From an uncultured Rhizobiaceae group bacterium (GTDB lineage Bacteria > Pseudomonadota > Alphaproteobacteria > Rhizobiales > Rhizobiaceae), in the NCBI GenBank assembly GCA_937930635.1, contig CALHCF010000015.1, forward strand, positions 62,001 through 126,000: DNA of 64,000 nt, in the 5' to 3' direction. Positions 9,792 through 19,070 of the stretch are shown one piece after another. The notes beneath the pieces were generated by a model. It saw only the letters and a program-made list of their open reading frames with translations, was not told the origin of the DNA and did not search any database. Position 1 is the first letter of the stretch. Every line of letters begins with the position of its first letter. Made by a program: the position numbers and the translations under genes.

Positions 9792-11012
9792 ATGCAGGCA
9801 CTTGATCTCGACAAACTGTTTATCACCATCGGCGAAGTCGCATTCTCGCGCGGCGATGCGCTTGCCATCACGCTTGGGCTGGTTGCCTTTATTGCTCTCG
9901 TGCTGCTGATTTCGATCTGGCGGGGAGCGCGGCGAAGGCAGTTTGATGATATGATGATGCGTGGCCTGGCGGAGGAAAGGGCCCGCGATGCGGAAACCCG
10001 TATGGCAGAACTTGTTGCCGCCCAAAACGAACTTACGGGTCAGTTATCTGCCATGCAGCAGAATGTGACCAACACGCAGGCTGCGTTCTCCAAACAGCTT
10101 GATGACAGATTGGCCAATGTCACGGGCAGGGTTTCCCAGTCGCTGGCTGAAACCACCAAAACCACGCAGGAAAGCCTGACTCATCTCAAAGAACGGCTGG
10201 CGGTTATCGATTCTGCCCAAACCAATATCCAGACCCTTGCGCAGGATGTCGTTGGCCTGCAGGCAATATTACAAAACAAACAGACCCGTGGCGCCTTCGG
10301 GCAAAGCCGTATGGAAACCATCGTGCAGGACGGTTTGCCAATGGGAGCGTTTGAGTTTCAGACCACGTTGTCCAACGGCATGCGGCCTGATTGTACGGTG
10401 AAGATGCCGAACAATGCACCGGCTTTGGTAATTGATGCCAAGTTTCCCTTAGAAGCATGGAACGCCATCAAAGCAGCCGAGACGCCGGAGGCCACCAAGG
10501 CAGCAAGTTCGGATTTTCGGCGCGATATGGAAGTTCATATCAAGGATATTTCCACGAAATATCTTATTCCGGGCGAAACACAGGACACGGCATTTATGTT
10601 TGTGCCGTCGGAGTCCATCTTTGCCGAGATCCATGAAAATTTTGAAGGTGTCATTCAAAAGGCTCACAAGGCCCGGGTGGTAATTGTCTCACCTTCACTC
10701 CTTTTACTTTCGATTCAGGTTATTCAGGCAGTCTTGAAAGACGCGCGCATGCGGGAGCAGGCGCATCTTATTCAGGGCGAAGTGATGAAATTCATGACGG
10801 ACCTGAATCGCCTGGATGACCGTGTGCGCAAACTGCAAAGCCATTTTTCAGCCACGGCTAAGGATGTCGATAATATTTTGATTTCGACAGACAAACTGAC
10901 CCGCCGGGGCGCGAAAATCGAGGCACTTGAATTCGGCGCTTCGCAGGTGGAAGCTGATGAAAAAGGAGAAGTCGGCAAGCCGTTCCTGCGCGCCATTGAA
11001 GGGGGTGAGTAA
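9792..11012 (+). CDS. rmuC: DNA recombination protein RmuC
   Basis: RmuC proteins limit DNA inversions at short inverted repeats and are predicted membrane-anchored nucleases. The 406-residue protein has one N-terminal transmembrane segment (about residues 25-43), a coiled coil to about residue 160, and the conserved nuclease-like core with GAFGQSRMETIV and VIDAKFPLEAW. The stop codon overlaps the start of the next gene in TAATG, so the lipoprotein downstream is translationally coupled. Confidence 0.92.
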   Translation: MQALDLDKLFITIGEVAFSRGDALAITLGLVAFIALVLLISIWRGARRRQFDDMMMRGLAEERARDAETRMAELVAAQNELTGQLSAMQQNVTNTQAAFSKQLDDRLANVTGRVSQSLAETTKTTQESLTHLKERLAVIDSAQTNIQTLAQDVVGLQAILQNKQTRGAFGQSRMETIVQDGLPMGAFEFQTTLSNGMRPDCTVKMPNNAPALVIDAKFPLEAWNAIKAAETPEATKAASSDFRRDMEVHIKDISTKYLIPGETQDTAFMFVPSESIFAEIHENFEGVIQKAHKARVVIVSPSLLLLSIQVIQAVLKDARMREQAHLIQGEVMKFMTDLNRLDDRVRKLQSHFSATAKDVDNILISTDKLTRRGAKIEALEFGASQVEADEKGEVGKPFLRAIEGGE

Positions 11013-11491
11013 TGCGTATTCTTTCAACAACACTGGTCGCGGCAGCAGTGCTGGGCCTTGCCGGATGCACTTCCGGCTCCGTCTTTTCGTCTGGGTCGTT
11101 TACTTCGGCGCTGACGGTTTCTACCGGCTCGGTCAATGCCGTGCGGGCCCAACATGGCCTGAATCGCCTCAAGTCTGATCCGCGTCTTGTGAAAATGGCT
11201 CGCGAACAGGCCAGCCTGATGGCTCGTCATTTGAAGATGAGCCACACAACATCATATGGTCAATCCTTCAGTCGCCGCCTCAAGCGGTCCGGCTATAACG
11301 GATTGGCAGCGGAAAACCTGGCAGAGGGTTTTACCACTGTTGATCAGGTTATTGCCGCCTGGCTCAACTCACGCGGTCACCGGCGTAACATGCTGCACAA
11401 GCGTATGACTCACTATGGTCTTGCCGTGGTCGAGGCTGATCATCCAAAGCGTGGCAAGCGCAAGTACTGGGCTTTGGTTCTGGGCGGCTAA
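11012..11491 (+). CDS. CAP/SCP-domain lipoprotein
   Basis: A 159-residue secreted protein of the CAP superfamily (SCP/PR-1 fold). A lipoprotein signal ends in the lipobox LAGC near residue 19, so anchoring to a membrane is expected. Domain landmarks are NAVRAQHGLNRLKSDPRL, the first-histidine segment MARHLKMSHT, AAENLAEGF, and WLNSRGHRRNMLHKRMTHYGLAVV with the second conserved histidine. The role of bacterial CAP proteins is poorly defined; envelope functions and proteolysis have been proposed. The start overlaps the rmuC stop by one base. Confidence 0.85.
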   Translation: MRILSTTLVAAAVLGLAGCTSGSVFSSGSFTSALTVSTGSVNAVRAQHGLNRLKSDPRLVKMAREQASLMARHLKMSHTTSYGQSFSRRLKRSGYNGLAAENLAEGFTTVDQVIAAWLNSRGHRRNMLHKRMTHYGLAVVEADHPKRGKRKYWALVLGG

Positions 11492-11633
11492 ACTGTTTCA
11501 GGTGGTTTTTGCTCTCAGCAACTTGGCTGTGTCGAATACCTGCACGAACGCAGCAGGTCAGCGCTGAGCGCCTCCTGATTGCCTCCGCTGAAAGCATCAC
11601 AGTAGCGGGTTCTGGATCCAATCACCGTACATG

Positions 11634-11675
11634 AAAAAGGCCGCTTCAGTTTCCTGAAACGGCCTTTGGTTCTTA
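11634..11675 (-). terminator. Intrinsic terminator after the BMP-family gene
   Basis: On the minus strand the arm CTGAAaCGGCCTT region pairs with AAGGCCG-cTTCAG with one mismatch around a short loop, and the distal arm runs into five Ts. It lies 15 bp beyond the stop of the BMP gene and may also stop transcripts arriving from the convergent CAP lipoprotein. Confidence 0.75.
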
Positions 11676-11689
11676 TTTGTTTCCAGGTT

Positions 11690-12685
11690 TTAGCTGGCTG
11701 GGCATTTTGAATCTGACATGTAGTCGTGGACCTTAATGGAGCCCGACTTGATGCCGTCTGAAGCAGCCTCGACAGCGGTTTTCATGTCTGCATCAACAAG
11801 ATCCTTGTTGTTCTCATCCAGTGAGTAACCAACACCATCAGCTTTAAGGTCAAGAACGTTGAAACCAGCGCTCCACTTGTCATCCTTGGCATCTTTGAAA
11901 GCGTTGTAAACGGCATTGTCGACACGCTTCATCATGGATGTGAGAACCTTGCCGGGATGGATACCGTTCTGGTTGGAATCTACACCGATGCCGAGCTTGC
12001 CGGCGTCCGCAGCGGCCTGAAGAACACCGAGCCCGGTTCCACCAGCAGCGTGATAGACAACGTCAGCACCACGGTCGATCTGCGAGCGGGCAAGTTCACC
12101 GCCCTTGACCGGGTCGTTCCATGCAGCACCGGTTGTGCCAGTCATGTTCTGGAACACCTCAGCGTCCGGGTTTACCGATTTCACACCCTGGACGTAGCCG
12201 CAGGCGAATTTGCGGATGAGCGGAATGTCCATGCCACCAACAAAACCTACCTTGCCGGTCTTGGATGCTTTGGCGGCCATGACGCCCACCAGATAAGACC
12301 CTTCGTGTTCGGTAAACAGAACCGAACGGACGTTGGGCTTGTCGACAACCATATCAACGATTGCAAATTTGGTATCGGGAAATTCCGTAGCAACTTTCTC
12401 GAGTGCAGCAGCCCAGGCAAAGCCGACCACAACAATCGGACTATGGCCATCGCGGGCAAAGCGGCGGGCAGACTGCTCACGCTGCGTTGCGTTTTGAATT
12501 TCGAATTCCTTGTATTCAATGCCGGTTTCCTTCTTGAAACGCTCGGCACCGTTGAATGCGGATTCGTTGAATGATTTGTCGTTCTTACCACCCAGATCGT
12601 AAATCACGGCGGGTTTTACATCGGCCGCATAAGCGCTGACGGCTGAGAAAGCTGCCACCGCAAGGCCAAGGATGAGTTTTTTCAT
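11690..12685 (-). CDS. BMP-family ABC transporter substrate-binding protein
   Basis: Periplasmic binding protein of the basic membrane protein (BMP/PnrA) family, which typically binds purine or other nucleosides. The 331-residue protein starts with a clear Sec signal peptide ending at SAYAAD. Motifs typical of the family are NDKSFNESAFNG, SPIVVVGFAW, GSYLVGVMAA, VGFVGGMDIP and ADVVYHAAGGTGLG. A strong ribosome site (GGAAGGA) precedes the ATG. No ATP-binding or permease genes adjoin it, so the partner transporter must lie elsewhere. The nearby add, deoB and upp genes agree with nucleoside uptake, although they are 4-7 kb away. Confidence 0.9.
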   Translation of the reverse strand: MKKLILGLAVAAFSAVSAYAADVKPAVIYDLGGKNDKSFNESAFNGAERFKKETGIEYKEFEIQNATQREQSARRFARDGHSPIVVVGFAWAAALEKVATEFPDTKFAIVDMVVDKPNVRSVLFTEHEGSYLVGVMAAKASKTGKVGFVGGMDIPLIRKFACGYVQGVKSVNPDAEVFQNMTGTTGAAWNDPVKGGELARSQIDRGADVVYHAAGGTGLGVLQAAADAGKLGIGVDSNQNGIHPGKVLTSMMKRVDNAVYNAFKDAKDDKWSAGFNVLDLKADGVGYSLDENNKDLVDADMKTAVEAASDGIKSGSIKVHDYMSDSKCPAS

Positions 12686-12974
12686 ATTTTTTCCTTCCCG
12701 GAATTCCCTGTTTCTGTTTCAAACGTCGCGTTCACTCGACGATTTTTTCTGACACAAAATGCGCATTTTCCTCTGCAGGAAAACTGCGTTCATTGCATGA
12801 CAATCAGGTGTGGCCCAAAGCGACGAAACGGGATTTTCGAAGCCGGTTTTGAGCGACAGACCCTAAGCTTGGCACGATTGCTCGGTCATTGCATGTATTT
12901 TCTTGACCCTGTTCACAGAGCGCCGTCAATGGGGCATTGGTGCCCACGAACTTAATCTGCATGTGTGATGTCAA

Positions 12975-13997
12975 ATGAGCAGTCCAGACGATGATTTCCC
13001 CGTCCTGATCGGCGATATTGGCGGTACAAACGCCCGTTTCGAGGTTCAGGAACACCGTAATGCCCCGCCAAAAGGGCCTTATCTCGTCAAGACGAGGGAT
13101 TTCGATACGCCGGAAACAGCTATCGAAGCATCCGTGCTTTCAAAGGTGCAAAACAAACCCGTCAGAGCAATTCTTGCTGCCGCAGGTCCAATTACAGACC
13201 AGGGCCTCGACCTGACAAACAACAACTGGGCGATCCGTCCGGAACGATTTCTGGAATCTGGATCCTTTCGTAGTTTGATCCTGATGAATGATTTCGAAGC
13301 GCAGGCCCTGTCGCTTCCGTTTTTGCAGCCGGGTGATCTGTCGTCACTTGGCGGGCCTGAAGCTGCAGACGACATTCGCACCAAAGCGGTTATTGGTCCG
13401 GGAACGGGGCTGGGGGTTGGCGCGCTGGTCCGCGCTGCGGGAAAATGGATACCGGTGCCGGGTGAAGGTGGCCATGTCGATCTTGGTCCGCGCAAACCCC
13501 GTGAAGAGAGCATCTGGCACCATCTGGAACCGATCGAAGGACGGATCTCCGCTGAACAGCTGTTATCCGGTGATGGTCTTAAAAATCTCTATTCTGCAAT
13601 TTGTTTGCAAGACTCTTTGGCAATCGTGCATGACACAGCCGCTCAAATCTCGACCGCTGCGCTTGATAATGCTGACGGCACTGCCGTCGAGGCGTTGACC
13701 CTGTTTTGCACCTGTCTGGGCCGCGTGGCGGGGGATCTTGCCCTGACAACAATGGCGCAGGGCGGCGTTTATATTGCCGGTGGTATTGGCACCAGAATCC
13801 TGCCTTTTCTGCAAAAGTCGGGCTTTCGGGCGGCTTTTGAGGACAAGGCCCCTCATCGCGACCTGATTTCTTCCATTGGCACCTGTGTTATCACACACCC
13901 GCTACCGGCGCTGATGGGTCTGGCCGCCTATGCCAGCTCACCTAACGACTTTGCCGTGGATATCGAACACCGCAATTGGTGTGCGAAGCAAGCGTGA
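12975..13997 (+). CDS. glk: Glucokinase
   Basis: Phosphorylates glucose with ATP. The 340-residue protein belongs to the E. coli-type Glk family: LIGDIGGTNARFEV at the N-terminus for phosphate binding, ILMNDFEAQALSLP with the catalytic aspartate, and AVIGPGTGLGVGALV. A histidine/glutamate block appears as PGEGGHVDLGPR. It stands at the head of the glk / ABC exporter / dapB / gpmA group seen in Rhizobiales. The 289 bp between it and the divergent BMP gene must carry both promoters; nothing else was recognised there. Confidence 0.94.
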   Translation: MSSPDDDFPVLIGDIGGTNARFEVQEHRNAPPKGPYLVKTRDFDTPETAIEASVLSKVQNKPVRAILAAAGPITDQGLDLTNNNWAIRPERFLESGSFRSLILMNDFEAQALSLPFLQPGDLSSLGGPEAADDIRTKAVIGPGTGLGVGALVRAAGKWIPVPGEGGHVDLGPRKPREESIWHHLEPIEGRISAEQLLSGDGLKNLYSAICLQDSLAIVHDTAAQISTAALDNADGTAVEALTLFCTCLGRVAGDLALTTMAQGGVYIAGGIGTRILPFLQKSGFRAAFEDKAPHRDLISSIGTCVITHPLPALMGLAAYASSPNDFAVDIEHRNWCAKQA

Positions 13998-14142
13998 TAT
14001 TTGAGCCACAAGTCGTAACATCGACCGATGCCCCAATAGGCATTGCACACCGAAGAGACTATATCTCTTGTCACGCGCGCCGGGATGATTCCCGGATTAG
14101 CGACGCAGGGCACATTAACGGGCCAAAGGGCCGGCGGATCAC

Positions 14143-15975
14143 GTGAACAGAATCCTTCGCTACCTCACCACAAATAACAAAGAAGCATCCGTTTTGCGGC
14201 GGATGATGAGCGAGAACTTCGAAATCTATCGTCGCGACTACACGATTGCCATCATGGCACTTGTTGTCATCGCTGCAACAACCGCCTTCAGCGCGTGGCT
14301 GATGGGACCGATTGTTGAAGAAGTGTTTCTCAAGAAAGACCTGACCTACGCTTACTATCTGTCGGCGACGGTGGTGGTGGTATTTCTGATCAAGGGTGCC
14401 ATGACCTATCTCCAGTCGGTTATTCTCAACCGCATTGGCAATAACGTGGTCGCCAGGTTTCAGCGCCGCATCTACGGCCACCTCCTATCGCTGGGTGTTG
14501 GTTTCTTCTCGGGCCAGCATTCCGCTTACCTGGTGGGCCGCGTGAACCAGAACATCATGTTGGTGCGGGATATGCTCAACACCGTCATTCTCGCCGGAGC
14601 CCGCGATCTGCTGAGCCTGATCGGTCTGATTGGTGTGATGTTATGGTCTGATCTCTTCATGTCGCTGTTTGTTTTTACAGCCGGACCAATCGCGCTGTTC
14701 ACCGTGGGGCGTTATGCGCGCCGGGTCAAAAACATTGCCCGCCAGGAGGTTGATCTGAATGCCCGGGTCACAACTGCGATCCAGGAAACAAGTGCGGGCA
14801 TCGTGATTGTCAAGGCGTTCACCATGGAAGAGCAACTCAGCCAAAGGTTGAATGCTTTGACTGAAGAGGCTGAACAGCGGGCAAACAAGATTGCCCGCAT
14901 TGTGGCCCGCTCAAGCCCGTTAATGGAAACGCTGGCGGGTTTCTCCGTGGCAGGCGTTATCGCTTACGGTGGCTACCGGGTGGTTATGCAGGATTATTCT
15001 GCTGCCAATCTGACCGCCTTCATGACCGCCTGTCTGATGGCCTACGAGCCAGCAAAGCGTCTGGCACGACTGAAAGTAACGTTGGAACGCAGCCTCGTGA
15101 ATGCCCGTATGCTCTACGAGATACTCGATACTCCCGTGGCGGGATACGACAGCAAAGGGCTGAAGGAACTCGCGCTACAGGGTGGGGAGGTTCGGTTTGC
15201 CAACGTTGATTTCCAATATAGTGCGGTCGCGACCCTGGGCCGGGACATCGTTGACAGTCAGGTTGACGGGGGGCAGGGGGAAGAACCTGCGGAGACGCCC
15301 GTTCTGCGGAATATGTCATTTGTCGCTGAGGCTGGAAAAACAACGGCATTGGTTGGACCATCAGGCGGCGGAAAATCGACCGCCTTTTCATTAATCCAGC
15401 GTTTTTATGAGCCTGACAAGGGTGTGATCATCATCGACGGTCAGGACATCTCGGAGGTTTCGGTCCAGTCGTTGCGCGAGCAGATAGCCTATGTTTCGCA
15501 ACACCCGGTCCTGTTTCAGGGAACGGTTCGCGAAAACCTGCGGTTTGCGCGCCCCACAGCAACAGATCAGGAAATTGAAACAGCTGCCGTAAATGCCCAG
15601 GCCCATGATTTTATCATGGCGCTTCCCGAAGGATACGATACGCCTTTGAGTGAAAATGGCAGCAATCTGTCCGGCGGCCAGCGGCAGCGTATGTCCATTG
15701 CCCGTGCGCTGGTTCGTGATGCGCCAATTCTGTTGCTTGATGAGGCAACGTCTGCTCTGGACAACGAGTCGGAAGCGCAAGTACAGGAAGCGCTCAAACA
15801 GTTGATGAAAGGGCGAACAACATTGGTGATTGCACACCGCCTGTCGACCATTGCAGACTCCGACTCCATCGTCGTGGTCGATGCCGGGCGGGTGGTCGAT
15901 CAGGGCAAGCATGATGAGTTGCTGGTCAATGACCAGAGCGTCTATGCACGGTTGCACAGTATATCAGCCCGGTAG
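14143..15975 (+). CDS. MsbA-type ABC exporter (fused permease and ATPase)
   Basis: Half-size ABC exporter of 610 residues, functional as a homodimer in the inner membrane. An N-terminal six-helix transmembrane domain (about residues 30-330) is followed by the ATPase: Walker A GPSGGGKSTAF, signature LSGGQRQRMSIARAL, Walker B ILLLDEATSALD and the H-loop VIAHRLST. Lipid A/phospholipid flipping as in MsbA is the best guess, but substrate cannot be read from sequence. An acidic insertion of about 20 residues sits at the entry of the ATPase domain (near residue 370). A GTG at 14143 is the apparent start. Confidence 0.88.
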   Translation: MNRILRYLTTNNKEASVLRRMMSENFEIYRRDYTIAIMALVVIAATTAFSAWLMGPIVEEVFLKKDLTYAYYLSATVVVVFLIKGAMTYLQSVILNRIGNNVVARFQRRIYGHLLSLGVGFFSGQHSAYLVGRVNQNIMLVRDMLNTVILAGARDLLSLIGLIGVMLWSDLFMSLFVFTAGPIALFTVGRYARRVKNIARQEVDLNARVTTAIQETSAGIVIVKAFTMEEQLSQRLNALTEEAEQRANKIARIVARSSPLMETLAGFSVAGVIAYGGYRVVMQDYSAANLTAFMTACLMAYEPAKRLARLKVTLERSLVNARMLYEILDTPVAGYDSKGLKELALQGGEVRFANVDFQYSAVATLGRDIVDSQVDGGQGEEPAETPVLRNMSFVAEAGKTTALVGPSGGGKSTAFSLIQRFYEPDKGVIIIDGQDISEVSVQSLREQIAYVSQHPVLFQGTVRENLRFARPTATDQEIETAAVNAQAHDFIMALPEGYDTPLSENGSNLSGGQRQRMSIARALVRDAPILLLDEATSALDNESEAQVQEALKQLMKGRTTLVIAHRLSTIADSDSIVVVDAGRVVDQGKHDELLVNDQSVYARLHSISAR

Positions 15976-16011
15976 AAACTCCGGTTTGACAGAGCGAAAA
16001 CGGAGACTTCA

Positions 16012-16827
16012 ATGGCGGATATGAAACTCGTCGTAGTCGGCGCCGCAGGGCGTATGGGACAATCGCTTATCCAGGCGATTGACGAAGTACCGGGAGCGGT
16101 GCTGTCGGGTGCCGTGGAGCATCCGGCCTCGGACAAGATTGGTAAGGACAGCGGCGAATGTGCCGGGTTGCCAGCCAACGGAATCATTATTGCTGATGAT
16201 CCTCTGCCCGTATTTGCAAAGGCAGATGGGGTGCTGGATTTCACCACTCCGGCGGCAACCGTGGAATTTGCGGCTTTGGCCGCGCAGGCCCGCATCGTGC
16301 ATGTGATCGGCACGACGGGCATGACCGGGTCGGATGATGCAAAAGTCGATGCCGCGGCCCGTCATGCGCGCATCATTCAGTCGGGAAATTATTCCATGGG
16401 CGTTATCGTTTTGGGTGAGCTGGTAAAACAGGCAGCCAGGGCGCTGAAAGCGGCCGATTTTGATATCGAGGTGCTGGAGATGCATCACAAGCATAAGGTT
16501 GATGCACCGTCCGGCACGGCCTTGCTGCTTGGTGAAGCCGCTGCCGATGGCCGCGGGATTGATCTTGATGAAAACAGTGTTCGGGTACGCGATGGTCAGA
16601 CTGGCGCACGCCCGGAAGGCGCAATCGGTTTTGCAAACCTGCGGGGCGGATCAATTGTCGGGGAACATTCAGTGCTTTTTGCCGGTGAGGGTGAGACCCT
16701 AGAGCTTGCCCACCGCGCCACTGACCGCCAGATTTTTTCACGCGGGGCGGTCAGGGCAGCGCTTTGGGGGCACACCCGCAAACCGGGCCGCTATTCCATG
16801 CTTGATGTTCTTGGTCTGAAAGTCTGA
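16012..16827 (+). CDS. dapB: 4-hydroxy-tetrahydrodipicolinate reductase
   Basis: NAD(P)H-dependent step of lysine and diaminopimelate synthesis. The 271-residue protein shows the nucleotide-binding [12 protein letters not shown], the GTTGMTG loop and the active-site block [16 protein letters not shown] containing the catalytic histidine and lysine. It starts 36 bp after the ABC exporter and is followed 31 bp later by gpmA, a conserved Rhizobiales order. Confidence 0.97.
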   Translation: MADMKLVVVGAAGRMGQSLIQAIDEVPGAVLSGAVEHPASDKIGKDSGECAGLPANGIIIADDPLPVFAKADGVLDFTTPAATVEFAALAAQARIVHVIGTTGMTGSDDAKVDAAARHARIIQSGNYSMGVIVLGELVKQAARALKAADFDIEVLEMHHKHKVDAPSGTALLLGEAAADGRGIDLDENSVRVRDGQTGARPEGAIGFANLRGGSIVGEHSVLFAGEGETLELAHRATDRQIFSRGAVRAALWGHTRKPGRYSMLDVLGLKV

Positions 16828-16858
16828 TAGCCAAAACAATTTCACAGGAGCAAACTTC

Positions 16859-17500
16859 ATGTCAGGTACCCTTGTTCTCGTCCGCCACGGTCAAAGTGAG
16901 TGGAACAAGAAAAATCTCTTCACCGGGTGGAAAGATCCGGACCTTACCGAGCAGGGTGTCACAGAAGCCATCGATGCAGGGCGGATATTGGCAGAACGGG
17001 GAATGAAATTTGATATCGCCTTCACATCCGTTTTGCAGCGCGCAGAAAAGACCTGTCGGCATATTCTTGACGGGGTGGGGCAGAGCGACCTTGAAACCAT
17101 TCATGATCAGGCGCTGAACGAACGCAATTACGGCGATCTTGCCGGGCTTAACAAGGACGATGCGCGCAAAAAATGGGGCGAAGAACAGGTTCATATCTGG
17201 CGCCGGTCCTACGACACGCCGCCGCCGGGAGACGAAGGTGAGAGTTTGAGAGACACCGGTGCGCGCGTCTGGCCCTACTATATGACCGAGGTTTTGCCCC
17301 GGGTGTTAAGCGGCAAGACAGTCCTTGTTGCGGCCCATGGAAATTCCCTGCGCTCCCTGGTCATGGTGCTGGACCGCATGACCTCCAAGACCATAACCAA
17401 ACTCAATCTTGGAACCGGCATACCCATGATTTATCAGCTCAACGCCGATTCCGCCGTGGCCAGCAAAGAGGTTCTTGGCGATATGAGCGCTGCACACTGA
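16859..17500 (+). CDS. gpmA: 2,3-bisphosphoglycerate-dependent phosphoglycerate mutase
   Basis: Glycolytic interconversion of 3- and 2-phosphoglycerate. The 213-residue protein begins [20 protein letters not shown] with the phosphohistidine RHG motif, and carries [22 protein letters not shown] and the second histidine in [10 protein letters not shown]. It is shorter than the 250-residue E. coli enzyme, as is usual for the alphaproteobacterial form. GGAG lies before the ATG. Confidence 0.96.
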   Translation: MSGTLVLVRHGQSEWNKKNLFTGWKDPDLTEQGVTEAIDAGRILAERGMKFDIAFTSVLQRAEKTCRHILDGVGQSDLETIHDQALNERNYGDLAGLNKDDARKKWGEEQVHIWRRSYDTPPPGDEGESLRDTGARVWPYYMTEVLPRVLSGKTVLVAAHGNSLRSLVMVLDRMTSKTITKLNLGTGIPMIYQLNADSAVASKEVLGDMSAAH

Positions 17501-17708
17501 CGCGCGCAATTTAGGCCAAATGAAGTATTGGTTTGGAGCGGCCAAACTGGATTACACATGTATATAAGTCTCTAATTTTCCTCGTTGAATCGGGCTGACC
17601 GATTGTTGCCTACAGCAATGCTGGATCCGCTGCGCTGGTAAGCGTGGTGTGGCAAGAAATGTGGTAGGCTCTTTGCAACAGCCAGGCTTTCAAAAAGGAA
17701 CGCGCTGC

Positions 17709-18125
17709 ATGATTGCCTACGTTACTGTTGGTGCTGACGATCTGGCTCGCGCGAGGCGCTTTTACGATGCGTTTCTGCCAGCCCTGGATTACGAACTGAA
17801 GGTGGGGCCTGAGGGGCTGAGTTACGTGCTGCCCGTACAACCGGGTCAGTCGGCCATTCTGCCTGATTTTTACGTTAAACCAACCTTCGATGGGCGTCCG
17901 GCCTCGGCCGGCAATGGTGCCATGATCGCATTTGAGGCGCGCAATCAAAAACAGGTTCGTGACCTTCACTCTGCCGCACTTGCCGCAGGTGGCTTCGACG
18001 AGGGCCAGCCCGGCTTCCGTGACTCCTATGGACCTCATTTTTACGTTGGCTATCTCCGCGATCCTCAGGGCAACAAGATCGCTCTATTCTCCTGCGATCC
18101 AGACGAACCCGGACGGGACGGATAA
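17709..18125 (+). CDS. VOC family (glyoxalase-like) protein
   Basis: Small 138-residue protein of the vicinal oxygen chelate fold. It begins MIAYVTVGADDLARARRFYD, the typical first beta-alpha unit, and ends with GNKIALFSCDP, the usual last strand with a possible metal ligand. The ATG at 17709 was chosen because AAAGGA lies upstream and the domain starts there; the frame is open 20 codons further. VOC members include glyoxalases, dioxygenases and resistance proteins, and the substrate cannot be assigned. Confidence 0.8.
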   Translation: MIAYVTVGADDLARARRFYDAFLPALDYELKVGPEGLSYVLPVQPGQSAILPDFYVKPTFDGRPASAGNGAMIAFEARNQKQVRDLHSAALAAGGFDEGQPGFRDSYGPHFYVGYLRDPQGNKIALFSCDPDEPGRDG

Positions 18126-18306
18126 TGCGGGTTTTGCACCATCGTAATCGCTGAATTCCCGGCGGTCAGTTATGACGCTCGATGCGAACCTGTTCACAGC
18201 AATATTCCGCCCCCGGCCAGGTTCATTAGACACATTCGTCAAATACTGACATCCTGCCGGTCAGAAGCGCTGCATTGGTAAGCGGTCGCGTGGCGGGGTT
18301 GAAACA

Positions 18307-19062
18307 ATGGCTTCCGTAGCAAAACGGCGAACATGGATTTCATTTCTGGCAAGTGGCCTGATGCTGGCTGCCGGTCCCGCCGGGCTTGCGCAACAGACAA
18401 CAGCGCAATGTGCCGATGATGCGATGCTGGTGTTTGATGGTTCCGGCTCCATGGCGGAAATGGGGTATAATCTTTTGAGCCAACCCCGCATTTTTGATGC
18501 GCGTGAAGCGCTGCGCCTGTCGCTGCCCAATATTACACCCTACCGCAAACTGGGTTTGATCATCTACGGCCCCGGCTCGGCAGATGAGTGCTCCAACATA
18601 GATTTACGTTTTAAGCCTCAGCGCGATGCCGCAAGCCGTATTATTGCCGAGGTAGATGGTTTGGCACCGGCGGGTAAGACGCCACTCACAAGCGCCGTTT
18701 TGCTGGCCGCTGAAACGTTGCTTTACCGGCAGAAAACCGGGGTGGTCGTGCTGGTCACTGACGGTAAGGAGACCTGCGGCGGCAAAACTTGCAATCTGGC
18801 CTCAAAACTGGCGACGGAAGGCAAGGCCCTTACAGTCCATGTGATCGGCTTCAAGGTGCGGGGAAAGTTCTTCAACTGGCAGGGGGGTGCCGAGGCTGGG
18901 TATGAACACGGGCGCACTGTGGCCCGTTGTCTGGCGGACCTGACGGGCGGTAAATATCTGTCCACCGAAAACGTCAATGAACTGGCGGCGGCTTTGCAGG
19001 AAACTCTGGCTTGCCCGGTGATCGGCCTTGATCACTCAAGAAAGCTGAGATCGCGCGGATAG
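18307..19062 (+). CDS. Secreted VWA-domain protein
   Basis: A 251-residue protein with an N-terminal signal (FLASGLMLAAGPAGLAQQ) followed by a von Willebrand A domain. The metal-ion-dependent adhesion site is intact: MLVFDGSGSMAE supplies the DxSxS motif, with a later threonine in GKTPLTSA and an aspartate in VLVTDGKETC. Several cysteines suggest a periplasmic disulfide-bonded protein. The role is unknown; VWA proteins usually mediate protein contacts. The gene ends eight bases from the convergent coaBC stop. Confidence 0.8.
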   Translation: MASVAKRRTWISFLASGLMLAAGPAGLAQQTTAQCADDAMLVFDGSGSMAEMGYNLLSQPRIFDAREALRLSLPNITPYRKLGLIIYGPGSADECSNIDLRFKPQRDAASRIIAEVDGLAPAGKTPLTSAVLLAAETLLYRQKTGVVVLVTDGKETCGGKTCNLASKLATEGKALTVHVIGFKVRGKFFNWQGGAEAGYEHGRTVARCLADLTGGKYLSTENVNELAAALQETLACPVIGLDHSRKLRSRG

Positions 19063-19070
19063 TTCAGCGC